Assembly (NCBI GenBank): GCA_015472025.1
Contig: BNHL01000001.1
Span: forward strand, 5,320,001-5,384,000
DNA length: 64,000 nt
Source of the DNA: Cytophagales bacterium WSM2-2
GTDB taxonomy: Bacteria; Bacteroidota; Bacteroidia; Cytophagales; Cyclobacteriaceae
Reading direction: 5' to 3'
Made by a program: the position numbers and the translations under genes. Numbering within the stretch: the first letter of the stretch is position 1; every line of letters begins with the position of its first letter. This document shows, in pieces, positions 53,225-62,703 of the stretch. A model generated the notes under the pieces. It did no database searches. It was given only the letters and a program-made list of their open reading frames with translations, and had not been told where the DNA came from.

Positions 53225-53818
53225 TTACCTGTACAATAATAAGAAGATGAACAAATATAGCCAAAGGCCTCCTAAAAAATGCCAATAAGTTGCGCACATT
53301 TCCATTTTGGTCATGTTCCCTGCGTGCGCTTTACCACTGAAAATTGCGCTCACCATCAACAATAAAAAGATGACTGCGCTGATCACGTGAAGTCCGTGTA
53401 AACCTGTCAAAATATAAAGAAATGAACCTGACGGATTTCCCACGAGGTAAATACTGTTGCCAACCAACTGCATCCATCCTATAAACTGCCCCACTAAAAA
53501 ACCGAGCCCAAGTAATGCCGTGATCGACATCATCATTTTAGCTGCGGCAGCATTGCCTTTCTTCAGAGCGAAATATGCCCATTGCATTGTTATACTACTT
53601 ACCACAATAACTACAGTAGTAACATAGAACAAAGACGGCAGATCGAAGTAAACCCAGTTACCCTCTGCCTGCCTCACAATATACGCTGACGTAAGCGCCA
53701 TGAAGAGCATCATCACTGTAGCAAGGAAAAGCCACATACCAAATTTCTTCGGGTTCATGGCCAACGGCTTTTTAGGCTCCTCTACAAGTCTCAAATCAAT
53801 AGTTTTATCTATACTCAT
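53225..53818 (-). CDS. heme-copper oxidase subunit III, short form
   Basis: 197 residues, about five helices. It shows MNPKKFGMWLFLATVMMLFM, ILTGLHGLHVISAVIFLLLM and ATYWHFLGGLWLYLFIFLL, all subunit III traits. It lacks the first two helices seen in long forms. Four bases overlap with ctaB upstream, and the long subunit III follows 10 bases later. Both are probably built into the same oxidase, or the two serve different forms of it. Confidence 0.9.
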   Translation of the reverse strand: MSIDKTIDLRLVEEPKKPLAMNPKKFGMWLFLATVMMLFMALTSAYIVRQAEGNWVYFDLPSLFYVTTVVIVVSSITMQWAYFALKKGNAAAAKMMMSITALLGLGFLVGQFIGWMQLVGNSIYLVGNPSGSFLYILTGLHGLHVISAVIFLLLMVSAIFSGKAHAGNMTKMEMCATYWHFLGGLWLYLFIFLLLYR

Positions 53819-54723
53819 ACTTTATCCAACAAATAAGCTATTTGCACAATCGGCAAATACAAAAATGATCCAAACATAATCCGAAGTGCCGACTGGCGGT
53901 TGCCGGTTTTCATTAGTGAAAATGTCTGTGCAAAGAAAGCCACGCCACAAACTGTTGCTACGATGGCGGAGTTCAAGCCAGTGATTCCAAATTTTGCAGG
54001 TAACAATCCCAACGGAATCAGGAACATGGTATAAACCATAATTTGAATTGCCGTATTCAAGTCCTTACCCCCACCCGATGGAAGTAATTTAAACCCCGCC
54101 CGTTTGTAGTCGTCATCTGCAACCCAGGCGATGGCCCAGAAATGAGGAAATTGCCAAATGAACTGAATACCAAAAATGATCATCGCTTCATGGCTAATGG
54201 AACCGGTAGCCGCAATCCATCCCAATAAAGGTGGCAATGCGCCAGGAATAGCACCGACAAAAACTGCAATAGGTCCTACTCTCTTCAACGGGGTGTAAAC
54301 AAAACTATATAGCACCATCGATACGAGTGACAGCACTACGGTGAGTGGATTGGTATAAATGGCAAGCACGATCACACTGATGAGTAAGCAGAATGCTGAG
54401 AAAATCCTGGCTTCGTTAACAGAAATTCTTCCTGTTGGAATCGGACGTCCCATCGTCCGCGTCATGATTTTATCCAGATCCCGTTCAATGATTTGGTTAA
54501 TGCAAACCGATGCTCCGGAAAGAAGAAATCCTCCGAGCGTGAGCATCACAAGGACTGTCCAATTGGCGTTACCCTGAGTAGCCAATCCGTAACCGAAGGC
54601 GCAAGAAAAAGCTACCAAAAAAGAAAGGCGCGGTTTAAGAAGTTCGAAGTAGGCTCTCGCTTTAGAAGAGACCAAAGGTCTTTCAGAAAGTGCTTGTGCC
54701 GAACCTGAAATCATCTCACTCAT
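53815..54723 (-). CDS. ctaB: protoheme IX farnesyltransferase (heme O synthase)
   Basis: Adds the farnesyl tail to heme B to give heme O. The 302-residue UbiA-type membrane enzyme has the polyprenyl diphosphate motif in NQIIERDLDKIMTRTMGRP and a second loop DDDYKRAGFKLLP. About eight helices. It overlaps ctaA by 4 bases upstream and the short subunit III by 4 bases downstream. With ctaA it makes heme A for the oxidase. Confidence 0.97.
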   Translation of the reverse strand: MSEMISGSAQALSERPLVSSKARAYFELLKPRLSFLVAFSCAFGYGLATQGNANWTVLVMLTLGGFLLSGASVCINQIIERDLDKIMTRTMGRPIPTGRISVNEARIFSAFCLLISVIVLAIYTNPLTVVLSLVSMVLYSFVYTPLKRVGPIAVFVGAIPGALPPLLGWIAATGSISHEAMIIFGIQFIWQFPHFWAIAWVADDDYKRAGFKLLPSGGGKDLNTAIQIMVYTMFLIPLGLLPAKFGITGLNSAIVATVCGVAFFAQTFSLMKTGNRQSALRIMFGSFLYLPIVQIAYLLDKV

Positions 54724-55742
54724 TGACTAATTTTTCGCTTGTCTGTCATTCTAAAAAACAAACTCAATTGCAGTCCAAAAGCAACCGTTGCAAGAAGCAA
54801 ATGTACGGGCTGCATAGCTGCCGGCACATCAAAATAGCCCAATACAACACCTGTCATTAAGGACGACAAAATTAACACGAACAAGGCAAGTGATAAAGCT
54901 TTAAGACCAATTGTTTTGCGTGTTTGCCAAAAGAAAATACCGTTTAAAATCAAAACCAGCCACGAGAAAGATCTGTGGGTAAAAAACTCACCGCCCAACT
55001 CCCCTACCCAACTTTCGCGAGGCAACTTAGCCGCCAGAACATCAATTGCAGACCGTACTTCTGTCCCCAGAAACACCTGTACCAGGAGTGTGAGCATTGC
55101 CCCTAGTAAAAGCCAAAGGCTAAGTCCCGGTGACTGGATATTTGCCGGCCCTTCGCTCTGATTTAAGAGATAAACCAGAAATCCGACCAGCAGCAGGGCA
55201 AGGAAAAAATGTAGGGTAATAGTCCATGTCGTCAGGTTTGTTGAAACAACGATGGATCCAAACCATCCCTGAATAATTACGGCAATCAAGGTTGCCGCAG
55301 AGAGCCAAAACAATACTGGTTTGTCTTTTCTAAAAGGAAAAGATTTGTAAAAAAGGATTATAATGAGGAACCCAATAATGACACCTACCAGCCGATTCGC
55401 ATATTCTATCCATGTCTTCACCGGGTTGAATTCAGCTTCGGCTAGAATCGATTTGTCAGAAGTAATCTTATCCGCTGTTTCGCTCATCCCAAGAAGCCGG
55501 AGGTACTTTGCAAATTTTTGATTCTTCTTGTCGCGATAGGTGGAATAGTTCTCCTTGTAATTGGCAGGCAGTTGATCAACTGATGTTGGAGGCGCCCATG
55601 ATCCAAAACATCTCGGCCAATCAGGGCAGCCCATGCCAGAGCCTGTACTTCTGACGATTCCTCCCACCATGATCAAAAAATAAACAGCGATCAGGGTAGT
55701 GAGGCAAAGCCTTCGAAATCCCCTGATCGCTGTTAAGGTCAA
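54720..55742 (-). CDS. ctaA: heme A synthase
   Basis: Oxidises heme O to heme A. The 340-residue protein belongs to the COX15/CtaA family with about eight helices: MVGGIVRSTGSGMGCPDWP with the Cys pair of the first half (Cys near 39 and 44), EYANRLVGVIIGFLI with a heme His region nearby, and HRSFSWLVLILNGIFFW and VHLLLATVAFGLQ in the second half. It starts 10 bases after coxA and overlaps ctaB by 4 bases. Confidence 0.95.
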   Translation of the reverse strand: MTLTAIRGFRRLCLTTLIAVYFLIMVGGIVRSTGSGMGCPDWPRCFGSWAPPTSVDQLPANYKENYSTYRDKKNQKFAKYLRLLGMSETADKITSDKSILAEAEFNPVKTWIEYANRLVGVIIGFLIIILFYKSFPFRKDKPVLFWLSAATLIAVIIQGWFGSIVVSTNLTTWTITLHFFLALLLVGFLVYLLNQSEGPANIQSPGLSLWLLLGAMLTLLVQVFLGTEVRSAIDVLAAKLPRESWVGELGGEFFTHRSFSWLVLILNGIFFWQTRKTIGLKALSLALFVLILSSLMTGVVLGYFDVPAAMQPVHLLLATVAFGLQLSLFFRMTDKRKISQ

Positions 55743-55752
55743 TTTCTCTCTC

Positions 55753-57618
55753 TTAGTGGTGCTTCTTTTCCTCCACTATGATTGTACCATCCATGCCTTC
55801 CAGTTTAATCTGCTCATTTTCATGAGGTAGGTTTGACTCAGGAGTTTCCGAAAAAGGAATATGTTGAGGAATGAAATCCTCTTTAGCGCCAGGCTTGCTG
55901 TAGTCGTATGGCCAGCGATATACTGTTGGAATCTCTCCAGGCCAGTTGCCATGTTGAGGATGTCTTGGAGTTGTCCATTCCAACGTGTTAGAATCCCAAG
56001 GGTTGGCCGGAGCCAGGCGTCCACGGAAGATGCTATAGATGAAGTTGAATAAGAAAATCATCTGAGCTCCAAAAGTCACAATTGCGGCTATGGTCACCAG
56101 CGAGTTCAGGTCTGCAAACCCACTGAAGGTTTCGAAGTTTGTCCATGTATAGTATCTGCGAGGGAAACCTGCAATACCGATGTAGTGCATAGGGAAGAAT
56201 ACCAAGTATACGCCAACGAAAGTCAGCCAGAAATGAATGTATCCAAGTTTGTCGTTCATCATGCGGCCAAACATCTTCGGGAACCAGTGGTAAATACCCG
56301 CCACCATTCCGAAGAACGAGGCGCTACCCATTACCAGGTGAAAGTGCGCTACAACGAAATAAGTATCATGCAATTGAATATCAATGGCCGAGTTACCAAG
56401 AAAGATACCTGTGATACCTCCTGAGAGAAAGAACGATACCAGACCGATGGAGAATAACATTGCCGGGGTAAACTTGATGTTACCCTTCCACATCGTGGTT
56501 ACATAGTTAAATATCTTCACAGCAGATGGCACTGCAATAATCAGTGTCAAAAGTGTAAAGATCGACCCAAGGAACGGGTTCATACCCGTAACAAACATGT
56601 GATGCGCCCAAACTACGAATGAAAGGATTGCAATAAATAGCATAGAACCCACCATTGCCTTGTAGCCGAAGATCGGTTTACGCGAGTTGGTCGCAATAAT
56701 TTCTGAAGTAATCCCTAAAGCAGGTAACAACACGATGTACACTTCGGGGTGACCGAGGAACCAAAATAAGTGCTGGAACAAAATCGGGCTACCACCCTGG
56801 TTCGGCAATGCCTCACCACCAATATAGATGTCTGACAGGTAGAAGCTCGTTCCAAAGCTTCTATCAAAAATTAACAACAATGCTGCAGCGAAAAGTACAG
56901 GGAAGGAAAGAATACCAATTACTGCTGTCAGGAAAAATGCCCAAATCGTCAGAGGCAGTTTAGTGAAAGACATGCCATTGGTACGCATGTTGATAACTGT
57001 TGTGATGTAGTTGATACTTCCTAACAGCGAGCTCACGATGAACAACGCCATTGAAACCAACCACAATGTCATACCAAGTCCTGAACCTTGAATAGCTTGA
57101 GGAAGCGCACTCAACGGAGGATAAATTACCCAACCACCTGCTGCAGGTCCTGTAGAAATGAAAAGCGACGTAAACATCACACAGCTGGATGCAAAGAAGA
57201 ACCAGTAAGAAAGCATGTTCATGAAACCAGAGGCCATGTCGCGTGCTCCAACCTGCAATGGAATCAAGAAATTACTGAATGTACCACTCAATCCGGCAGT
57301 CAATACGAAGAACACCATGATCGTACCATGCATGGTTACTAATGCGAGATAAAACTCAGGATCTATTTTTCCTTCCGCAGTGAGCCATCCCCCAAGAAGA
57401 GGCTTCAGCCAGGAAAGATTGGCATCAGGAAAACCTAATTGAAGACGGAACAGTACTGACAGGATACCACCAATCAGAGCCCATGCCATACCGGTAATCA
57501 GGAATTGCTTCGCGATTACTTTATGATCCTCACTGAATACATACTTCGTCCAAAAATTTCCATGATGTTCATGTTCGTGACCATGTTCATCGTGTGCATG
57601 ATTATCCATTGTTGCCAT
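55753..57618 (-). CDS. coxA: cytochrome c oxidase subunit I
   Basis: The catalytic subunit with heme a, heme a3 and CuB; reduces O2 to water and pumps protons. The 621-residue protein has at least twelve helices. GHPEVYIVLLP holds the CuB His and the cross-linked Tyr with the proton-route Glu (A1-type pattern), AHHMFVTGMNPF carries two CuB His, and HFHLVMGSASFFGMVAG carries the heme His pair. A His-rich N-terminus (HAHDEHGHEHEHHGNF) lies on the cytoplasmic side. It follows coxB and precedes ctaA. Confidence 0.98.
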   Translation of the reverse strand: MATMDNHAHDEHGHEHEHHGNFWTKYVFSEDHKVIAKQFLITGMAWALIGGILSVLFRLQLGFPDANLSWLKPLLGGWLTAEGKIDPEFYLALVTMHGTIMVFFVLTAGLSGTFSNFLIPLQVGARDMASGFMNMLSYWFFFASSCVMFTSLFISTGPAAGGWVIYPPLSALPQAIQGSGLGMTLWLVSMALFIVSSLLGSINYITTVINMRTNGMSFTKLPLTIWAFFLTAVIGILSFPVLFAAALLLIFDRSFGTSFYLSDIYIGGEALPNQGGSPILFQHLFWFLGHPEVYIVLLPALGITSEIIATNSRKPIFGYKAMVGSMLFIAILSFVVWAHHMFVTGMNPFLGSIFTLLTLIIAVPSAVKIFNYVTTMWKGNIKFTPAMLFSIGLVSFFLSGGITGIFLGNSAIDIQLHDTYFVVAHFHLVMGSASFFGMVAGIYHWFPKMFGRMMNDKLGYIHFWLTFVGVYLVFFPMHYIGIAGFPRRYYTWTNFETFSGFADLNSLVTIAAIVTFGAQMIFLFNFIYSIFRGRLAPANPWDSNTLEWTTPRHPQHGNWPGEIPTVYRWPYDYSKPGAKEDFIPQHIPFSETPESNLPHENEQIKLEGMDGTIIVEEKKHH

Positions 57619-57627
57619 TTTGTTTTC

Positions 57628-58695
57628 TTATTTCAGAGTTACTGAATTTGCTGTTTGAACAGGAGCGCTCACTGGCAAACCTGCCTTGATCATCGCGGCT
57701 TCCTTGAGGTTTTCCGGAACATACTTCATGTAATCCGGATTCTGCTTCAACCATGACTCCTGGGAAGCTAACCATTTGTCATACTCTTCCGGCTCAACCA
57801 CCACTACAGGGAACTTCATTGAGAAGTGACCCTTTCCGCAAACTTCAGTACATGCGAGTTCATAGTTATAGTTCGGATTGTTCATCTCCTCGCGAATCTC
57901 TTCTGTAGTTTTAGTCGGAATGAATTTGAAATGCGTTTCCATTCCCGGAACAGCATCCATTTTCAAACGGAAGTGAGGAAGAAATACACTATGCAAAACA
58001 TCTTTTGCACGGATCTTCAGCAACACTTCTTTACCCTTTGGCAAATACAATGTTCCTGATTTAAAATCGTCAAATGAGTTTTTGTCGGTAAGGTCAAGAC
58101 CAAATTCATTGGAAGCGTCAATCAATTTATAGTTGTGGTGGCCCAATACACCATCCTTGGCTCCAGGGTAGCGCACTGTCCAGAAGAATTGCTGTCCTAT
58201 AACTTCTACAACCACAGCTTCTTTTGAAGCTGGCCCGGTGATATCATTCCAAACGCGAAGACCCTTAAAGATCAAAAGTGCCAATACAATAGCAGGAACC
58301 ACTGTCCATGTAATTTCCAAATAATGATTGTCAGCGAAGAAAGTTGCCTTACGGTTTTTATCATACCTATATGCGTAGGTAAACCAGAACATTGCTATGA
58401 AAATGATTACAAAAGCTACTACAGTAACCCACATCGTGATCCAGAATAAATCATCTGTCACCTGACCATGTACGGATGCTACCGGTGGTTCATAAGTACC
58501 CATGTGCTTGATCGAATACCAAAAAAAACCGCCGAGGCCCACTATCATGAAAAGCATGAACAAAATGGCGTTGATATTATTCCAGGGATCTTCCTGGTTT
58601 TTGTCCTTGGCAACATCCATGAGCCCTCCTATCCGGAAGATCATGAACAGGATTCCCAGTACTAAAACAACACCCAAACCAATGATCATATTCAT
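57628..58695 (-). CDS. coxB: cytochrome c oxidase subunit II
   Basis: Carries CuA and receives electrons. The 355-residue protein has an extra N-terminal helix (MIIGLGVVLVLGILFMIF) before the usual two, giving about three helices, then a cupredoxin domain. CuA ligands are in HSVFLPHFRLKM and CTEVCGKGHFSMKF (two Cys, His, Met). There is no CxxCH, so no fused cytochrome c (unlike caa3 oxidases). Electrons probably come from the heme in ActE or ActA through the supercomplex. It lies 10 bases upstream of coxA. Confidence 0.97.
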   Translation of the reverse strand: MNMIIGLGVVLVLGILFMIFRIGGLMDVAKDKNQEDPWNNINAILFMLFMIVGLGGFFWYSIKHMGTYEPPVASVHGQVTDDLFWITMWVTVVAFVIIFIAMFWFTYAYRYDKNRKATFFADNHYLEITWTVVPAIVLALLIFKGLRVWNDITGPASKEAVVVEVIGQQFFWTVRYPGAKDGVLGHHNYKLIDASNEFGLDLTDKNSFDDFKSGTLYLPKGKEVLLKIRAKDVLHSVFLPHFRLKMDAVPGMETHFKFIPTKTTEEIREEMNNPNYNYELACTEVCGKGHFSMKFPVVVVEPEEYDKWLASQESWLKQNPDYMKYVPENLKEAAMIKAGLPVSAPVQTANSVTLK

Positions 58696-58719
58696 ATACA
58701 GTCCTTTAAATCGTTAGAA

Positions 58720-60081
58720 TCAAATGTGATGGTTCATACTTTCTTCCATAAACGGGTGGTGCTTGGCCACCAACTGAACTTTAGAGAGCGCGTTCAGTGC
58801 AACATAAAAGAAGGCGGAGGCGAATACCAATCCCAATCCTATTTCGAGAAACCCGATTCCTCCCTCATTCTTCATAACACCAGGAGTAACCATGTTGTAG
58901 AAATCAAACCAGTGCCCGATGATTACTATTACACAAACTACTTTCAGCATTGAGCCGAAACGCTTGGCATCACGAGTCATCAGCAAGAGGAACGGGAACA
59001 CAAAGTTCAGAAATAAATTGGCATAAAAAATCCAATTGTAAGGAGCCGTTTTCATCCTCGAAATGAAGTAGACTGTTTCCTCAGGAATATTAGCATAGTA
59101 AATCAGCAGGAATTGACCAAACCAGATATAGGTCCAGAAGATACTGAATGCAAAGACGAACTTTCCAAGATCATGAAGGTGATTAGGAGTAACCATTTTC
59201 AGGTAGCCTGCTTCTTTCAGGCTCACCACGATCAAAGTGATCACAGACAAACCAGTCACCCACCAGCTGGCAAATACATACCAACCGAACATTGTGCTGA
59301 ACCAGTGTGTGTCAATGCTCATCACCCAGTCCCACGCAGAAACTGAAGATGATACAGCAAAGATGATCAGGAAAACAGCCGACAACTTACGTGCGGAATA
59401 CCAATGTTCCGGTGCTCCGTCAATATCTTCGGCAAGCATCTCTTTCTTTATTTTGGTCAAGAACAGATACCACAAGCCAAAAAATACAACCATCCTTAAT
59501 ACAAAGAAGATTGGAAATCCACTTCCATTAAGTGGCCAGTAGAAGAAACCAGCTTTACCGGCAATTACCTTATCATAGTCCTTGCTATTCGGATCAAACA
59601 GGTCGTGATGTGTCCAGTGGAAAATATCTCCTTTCACTACAAACCACAATACAAGCATCAAAACACCGGAAATCGGAATCCAGCTACCCATAGAGATCGG
59701 AATTCTTTTGATTGGAGCGGACCATCCTGCCTGGGCAGCATACTGAATAGCTACGAAGAACAATCCAATGATACCGATACCCGCAAAGAATACATTGTTT
59801 TGCCACAAGGAAGCGTAAATTCTTTTCAGCCATGTTGGACTTCCATGATGCTCTTCTTTTGCTTCAGCTGTTTTCTCCTCATGAGCCTCTTGTGGAGCAA
59901 CACTCGCCGTCAATGATTTTGAAATTTCAGCAGATGCTTTTTTCTCGTGGCCGCCTTCGTGACCACCTGAGCGCATGGCCATGAAAACACCCAGCGCAAA
60001 CAGCAGAAGTCCTACTGCTCCCATGATTAAAATGCTTCGCTTGGTCTCTGGCTTAAATTCGTATTTTTCGTCGGCTATCAT
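58720..60081 (-). CDS. actF: alternative complex III subunit ActF
   Basis: A 453-residue membrane protein of the NrfD/PsrC type with about ten helices, one of the two large membrane subunits of the quinol:cytochrome c oxidoreductase. Segments such as MGSWIPISGVLMLVLWFV, FWTYIWFGQFLLIYYANIPEE and HWYSARKLSAVFLIIFAVSS fit ActF. A His- and charge-rich stretch at about 40-80 (GGHEGGHEKKASAE) is unusual and likely outside the membrane. It follows actE and precedes coxB by 24 bases. Confidence 0.93.
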   Translation of the reverse strand: MIADEKYEFKPETKRSILIMGAVGLLLFALGVFMAMRSGGHEGGHEKKASAEISKSLTASVAPQEAHEEKTAEAKEEHHGSPTWLKRIYASLWQNNVFFAGIGIIGLFFVAIQYAAQAGWSAPIKRIPISMGSWIPISGVLMLVLWFVVKGDIFHWTHHDLFDPNSKDYDKVIAGKAGFFYWPLNGSGFPIFFVLRMVVFFGLWYLFLTKIKKEMLAEDIDGAPEHWYSARKLSAVFLIIFAVSSSVSAWDWVMSIDTHWFSTMFGWYVFASWWVTGLSVITLIVVSLKEAGYLKMVTPNHLHDLGKFVFAFSIFWTYIWFGQFLLIYYANIPEETVYFISRMKTAPYNWIFYANLFLNFVFPFLLLMTRDAKRFGSMLKVVCVIVIIGHWFDFYNMVTPGVMKNEGGIGFLEIGLGLVFASAFFYVALNALSKVQLVAKHHPFMEESMNHHI

Positions 60082-60098
60082 TGAATGGTGCGTTTAAA

Positions 60099-60758
60099 TC
60101 AATTCTTCTGAAGTTCTTTCACATATTTGGCAATCTTCCAACGGTCTTCTTCACTCACTTGTGAACCGTGAGCCCCCATCAGGCCTTTGCCATACGTAAT
60201 GACATGGAAGATGTGTCCTTCTGTAACATTTTTTATAGCATCACCTTTGAGGTTAGCTACACCAGGGTATGAACTGTGCTCCACATTATCAATCTTAGCA
60301 CCCTGTGCTACCTTTCCATCACCAGTGCCTTTTGCACCGTGGCAATGCTTGCAATAGGTTTCAAACAATACTTTTCCCTGCTCCAATATGATTGGAGTTG
60401 CTTCAATTGGATTCACCAGCCTATCGGCTTTTCTCAAACCTGTACTATCGTTCGTGCCACGGTATGGAAGCCAGCCCTGAGAAGTACGTCTTACCGTATT
60501 CTTGGGAGGCAGGCGCAAATTCATCTTGTGCATATTGTACGGGTTAGAATTGTAAAATTCCCCGCTACGTGCATCCAGTGAATTAAAATACCACCCAGCA
60601 TCAGGATCTGTAATCTGCGTCAGCGGCTCATAAGCCACAGAGTGATACATGTTGGGAGCATATTCCAAACCTGGATTGTCACCACCAGCTTGGCAGCCAG
60701 CAAGAACAACCGCAGCTGAAACTCCTATCACCAAATTCGTTATCAATCGCATATGCAC
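60099..60758 (-). CDS. actE: alternative complex III subunit ActE (monoheme cytochrome c lipoprotein)
   Basis: A 219-residue lipoprotein: signal peptide ending VVLAGCQAGG (lipobox Cys near 22) and a class I cytochrome c domain with the heme motif YCKHCHGAKGTG near residue 135 and a likely Met ligand in GKGLMGAHGSQV. It takes electrons within the Act complex. An ATG two codons later (60752) could also be the start. It lies 17 bases before actF. Confidence 0.95.
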   Translation of the reverse strand: MHMRLITNLVIGVSAAVVLAGCQAGGDNPGLEYAPNMYHSVAYEPLTQITDPDAGWYFNSLDARSGEFYNSNPYNMHKMNLRLPPKNTVRRTSQGWLPYRGTNDSTGLRKADRLVNPIEATPIILEQGKVLFETYCKHCHGAKGTGDGKVAQGAKIDNVEHSSYPGVANLKGDAIKNVTEGHIFHVITYGKGLMGAHGSQVSEEDRWKIAKYVKELQKN

Positions 60759-60761
60759 GAA

Positions 60762-61286
60762 TTAAAAATTCTTTTCATTTACTTCTGACGCACCGTTGTC
60801 CTTAAGGATACGGCCAATTTCATCTTTGCTCATTTTATTAAGAGCCAAATCAACCGCCATCACGTGTTTGTCATCGGTACTCCGAAGATCAAACTGACGT
60901 GGCCAGCTGTAGGGCTTCATGTTGCTCACAATAAGGAAAGTGATCACCATTCCAAAAGCTGACAGCAATACAGTGAATTCAAATGTCACTGGAATAAATG
61001 GAGGCAATGAAGCGTGGTTCTTTCCACCAATGTCCATTGGCCAATCATAGCCGAGCATCCAGGTCTGGGTGAAAAGCGCCAAGATAGTTCCTGTGATACC
61101 AAACATAAATGCAGCAATTGGCAAACGGGTCCTTTTGTATCCTAGTGCTTCGTCCAATCCGTGTACTGGGAATGGAGAATAGACTTCGTGGATACGGACG
61201 CCTTTTTCACGCACATTTTCCACTGCGTGAATCAGTACATCCTCATCATCAAAAATTCCTACAACAAAATTTTTATTGCTCTCCAT
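60762..61286 (-). CDS. actD: alternative complex III subunit ActD (DUF3341)
   Basis: A 174-residue protein with a soluble N-terminal part that reads like a flavodoxin-type loop (VGIFDDEDVLIHAVENVRE) and two helices (PIAAFMFGITGTILALFTQ and VTFEFTVLLSAFGMVITFLI). KGVRIHEVYSPFPVHGLDEALG is the DUF3341 hallmark. It anchors the complex; no redox group is known. It is 3 bases from actE and 2 bases after actC, all one operon. Confidence 0.95.
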   Translation of the reverse strand: MESNKNFVVGIFDDEDVLIHAVENVREKGVRIHEVYSPFPVHGLDEALGYKRTRLPIAAFMFGITGTILALFTQTWMLGYDWPMDIGGKNHASLPPFIPVTFEFTVLLSAFGMVITFLIVSNMKPYSWPRQFDLRSTDDKHVMAVDLALNKMSKDEIGRILKDNGASEVNEKNF

Positions 61287-61288
61287 AA

Positions 61289-62662
61289 TTAACGTTTCTT
61301 TTCAGAAGTTGCTTTTACAATACTTTTAACCTCCGCCATGTTGATCACCGGGAAGAACTTGGCGAACAGTAAGAATGCTGTGAAGAATACCCCAAAGGTG
61401 AACACGTACTCACCCACATCATACTTCGTAGGGTGAAACATTGACCAGCTTGATGGCAGGTAATCGCGGTGAAGTGACGTAACAATGATCACAAATCGCT
61501 CAAACCACATTCCGATATTCACAATAATTGAGATGATAAAAGTAGCAACCAGGTTGGTCCTGATTTTCTTAAACCAGAACAACTGAGGAGAGATCACATT
61601 ACAAGTCATCATTGACCAGTATGCCCACCAGTAAGGACCTTGCATACGGTTAAAGAAAGCATACTGTTCCGCTGGAACCTGGCCATACCAGGCGATAAAG
61701 AACTCAGTGATATACGCAATACCTACGATCGAGCCTGTGATGATGATAACGATGTTCATCAACTCCACGTGATAGATCGTGATGTAATCTTCAAGCTTGA
61801 ATACTTTACGTGTTACTAACAGAAGGGTCAACACCATGGCAAAGCCTGAGAAGATCGCACCCGCAACAAAGTAAGGCGGGAAGATCGTAGTGTGCCATCC
61901 TGGAATCACCGAGGTCGCAAAGTCCATGGATACAATCGTGTGAACGGAAAGTACCAACGGTGTTGAAAGACCAGCCAGAATCAATGCTACAGATTCGTAA
62001 CGCATCCACGTTTTAGCGCCACCCTGCCATCCGAAACTCAACGCATTGTAGATCGTTGCGCGGGTTTTATTTCCCATGCGAACAGCACGGTCGCGGATCA
62101 CAGCAAAGTCAGGGATCAGACCCATGTACCAGAATACAAGAGAAACCGAGAAATAAGTTGAGATCGCAAATACGTCCCAGAGCAGCGGTGAGTTGAAGTT
62201 CACCCACAACGATCCATAGGCATTAGGGAGCGGAAGAGACCAAATCGGTCCGATCCACAAGCGACCCATGTGTGCCAACGGGAAACTCGCAGCACAGATC
62301 ACGGCAAAGATTGTCATCGCTTCAGCAGCACGGTTGATAGACATCCTCCAGCGCTGACGGAATAACAAAAGGATAGCAGAAATCAGTGTACCTGCGTGAC
62401 CAATACCGACCCACCATACGAAGTTGGTGATGTCCCATGCCCAACCTACGGTTTTGTTCAATCCCCAAACCCCAACACCGTTCCAGAGCAACATCCAGAA
62501 GCAATAAGCACCATAGAGCAGCAACACCAGGGAGACTCCAAATGCCATCCACCAAAGTTTGGTTGGCTTTCCTTCTACCTGCCTGCTAATGTCCTCCGAA
62601 ACATCTCTGACGGTCTTGCCACCGGTTACCAGAGGTTCGCGCATCGATGAAGTTACTTGCAT
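61289..62662 (-). CDS. actC: alternative complex III subunit ActC
   Basis: A 457-residue NrfD-type membrane protein with about ten helices, paired with ActF. It has [20 protein letters not shown], the quinol-site type region with conserved His and Glu, [20 protein letters not shown] and [19 protein letters not shown]. Quinol is oxidised at or near this subunit in the known structures. It lies 41 bases after actB. Confidence 0.95.
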   Translation of the reverse strand: MQVTSSMREPLVTGGKTVRDVSEDISRQVEGKPTKLWWMAFGVSLVLLLYGAYCFWMLLWNGVGVWGLNKTVGWAWDITNFVWWVGIGHAGTLISAILLLFRQRWRMSINRAAEAMTIFAVICAASFPLAHMGRLWIGPIWSLPLPNAYGSLWVNFNSPLLWDVFAISTYFSVSLVFWYMGLIPDFAVIRDRAVRMGNKTRATIYNALSFGWQGGAKTWMRYESVALILAGLSTPLVLSVHTIVSMDFATSVIPGWHTTIFPPYFVAGAIFSGFAMVLTLLLVTRKVFKLEDYITIYHVELMNIVIIITGSIVGIAYITEFFIAWYGQVPAEQYAFFNRMQGPYWWAYWSMMTCNVISPQLFWFKKIRTNLVATFIISIIVNIGMWFERFVIIVTSLHRDYLPSSWSMFHPTKYDVGEYVFTFGVFFTAFLLFAKFFPVINMAEVKSIVKATSEKKR

Positions 62663-62703
62663 TTTCGTTGATCGTTATTCGTTTTTCCTTAGTTCGATTT
62701 CAA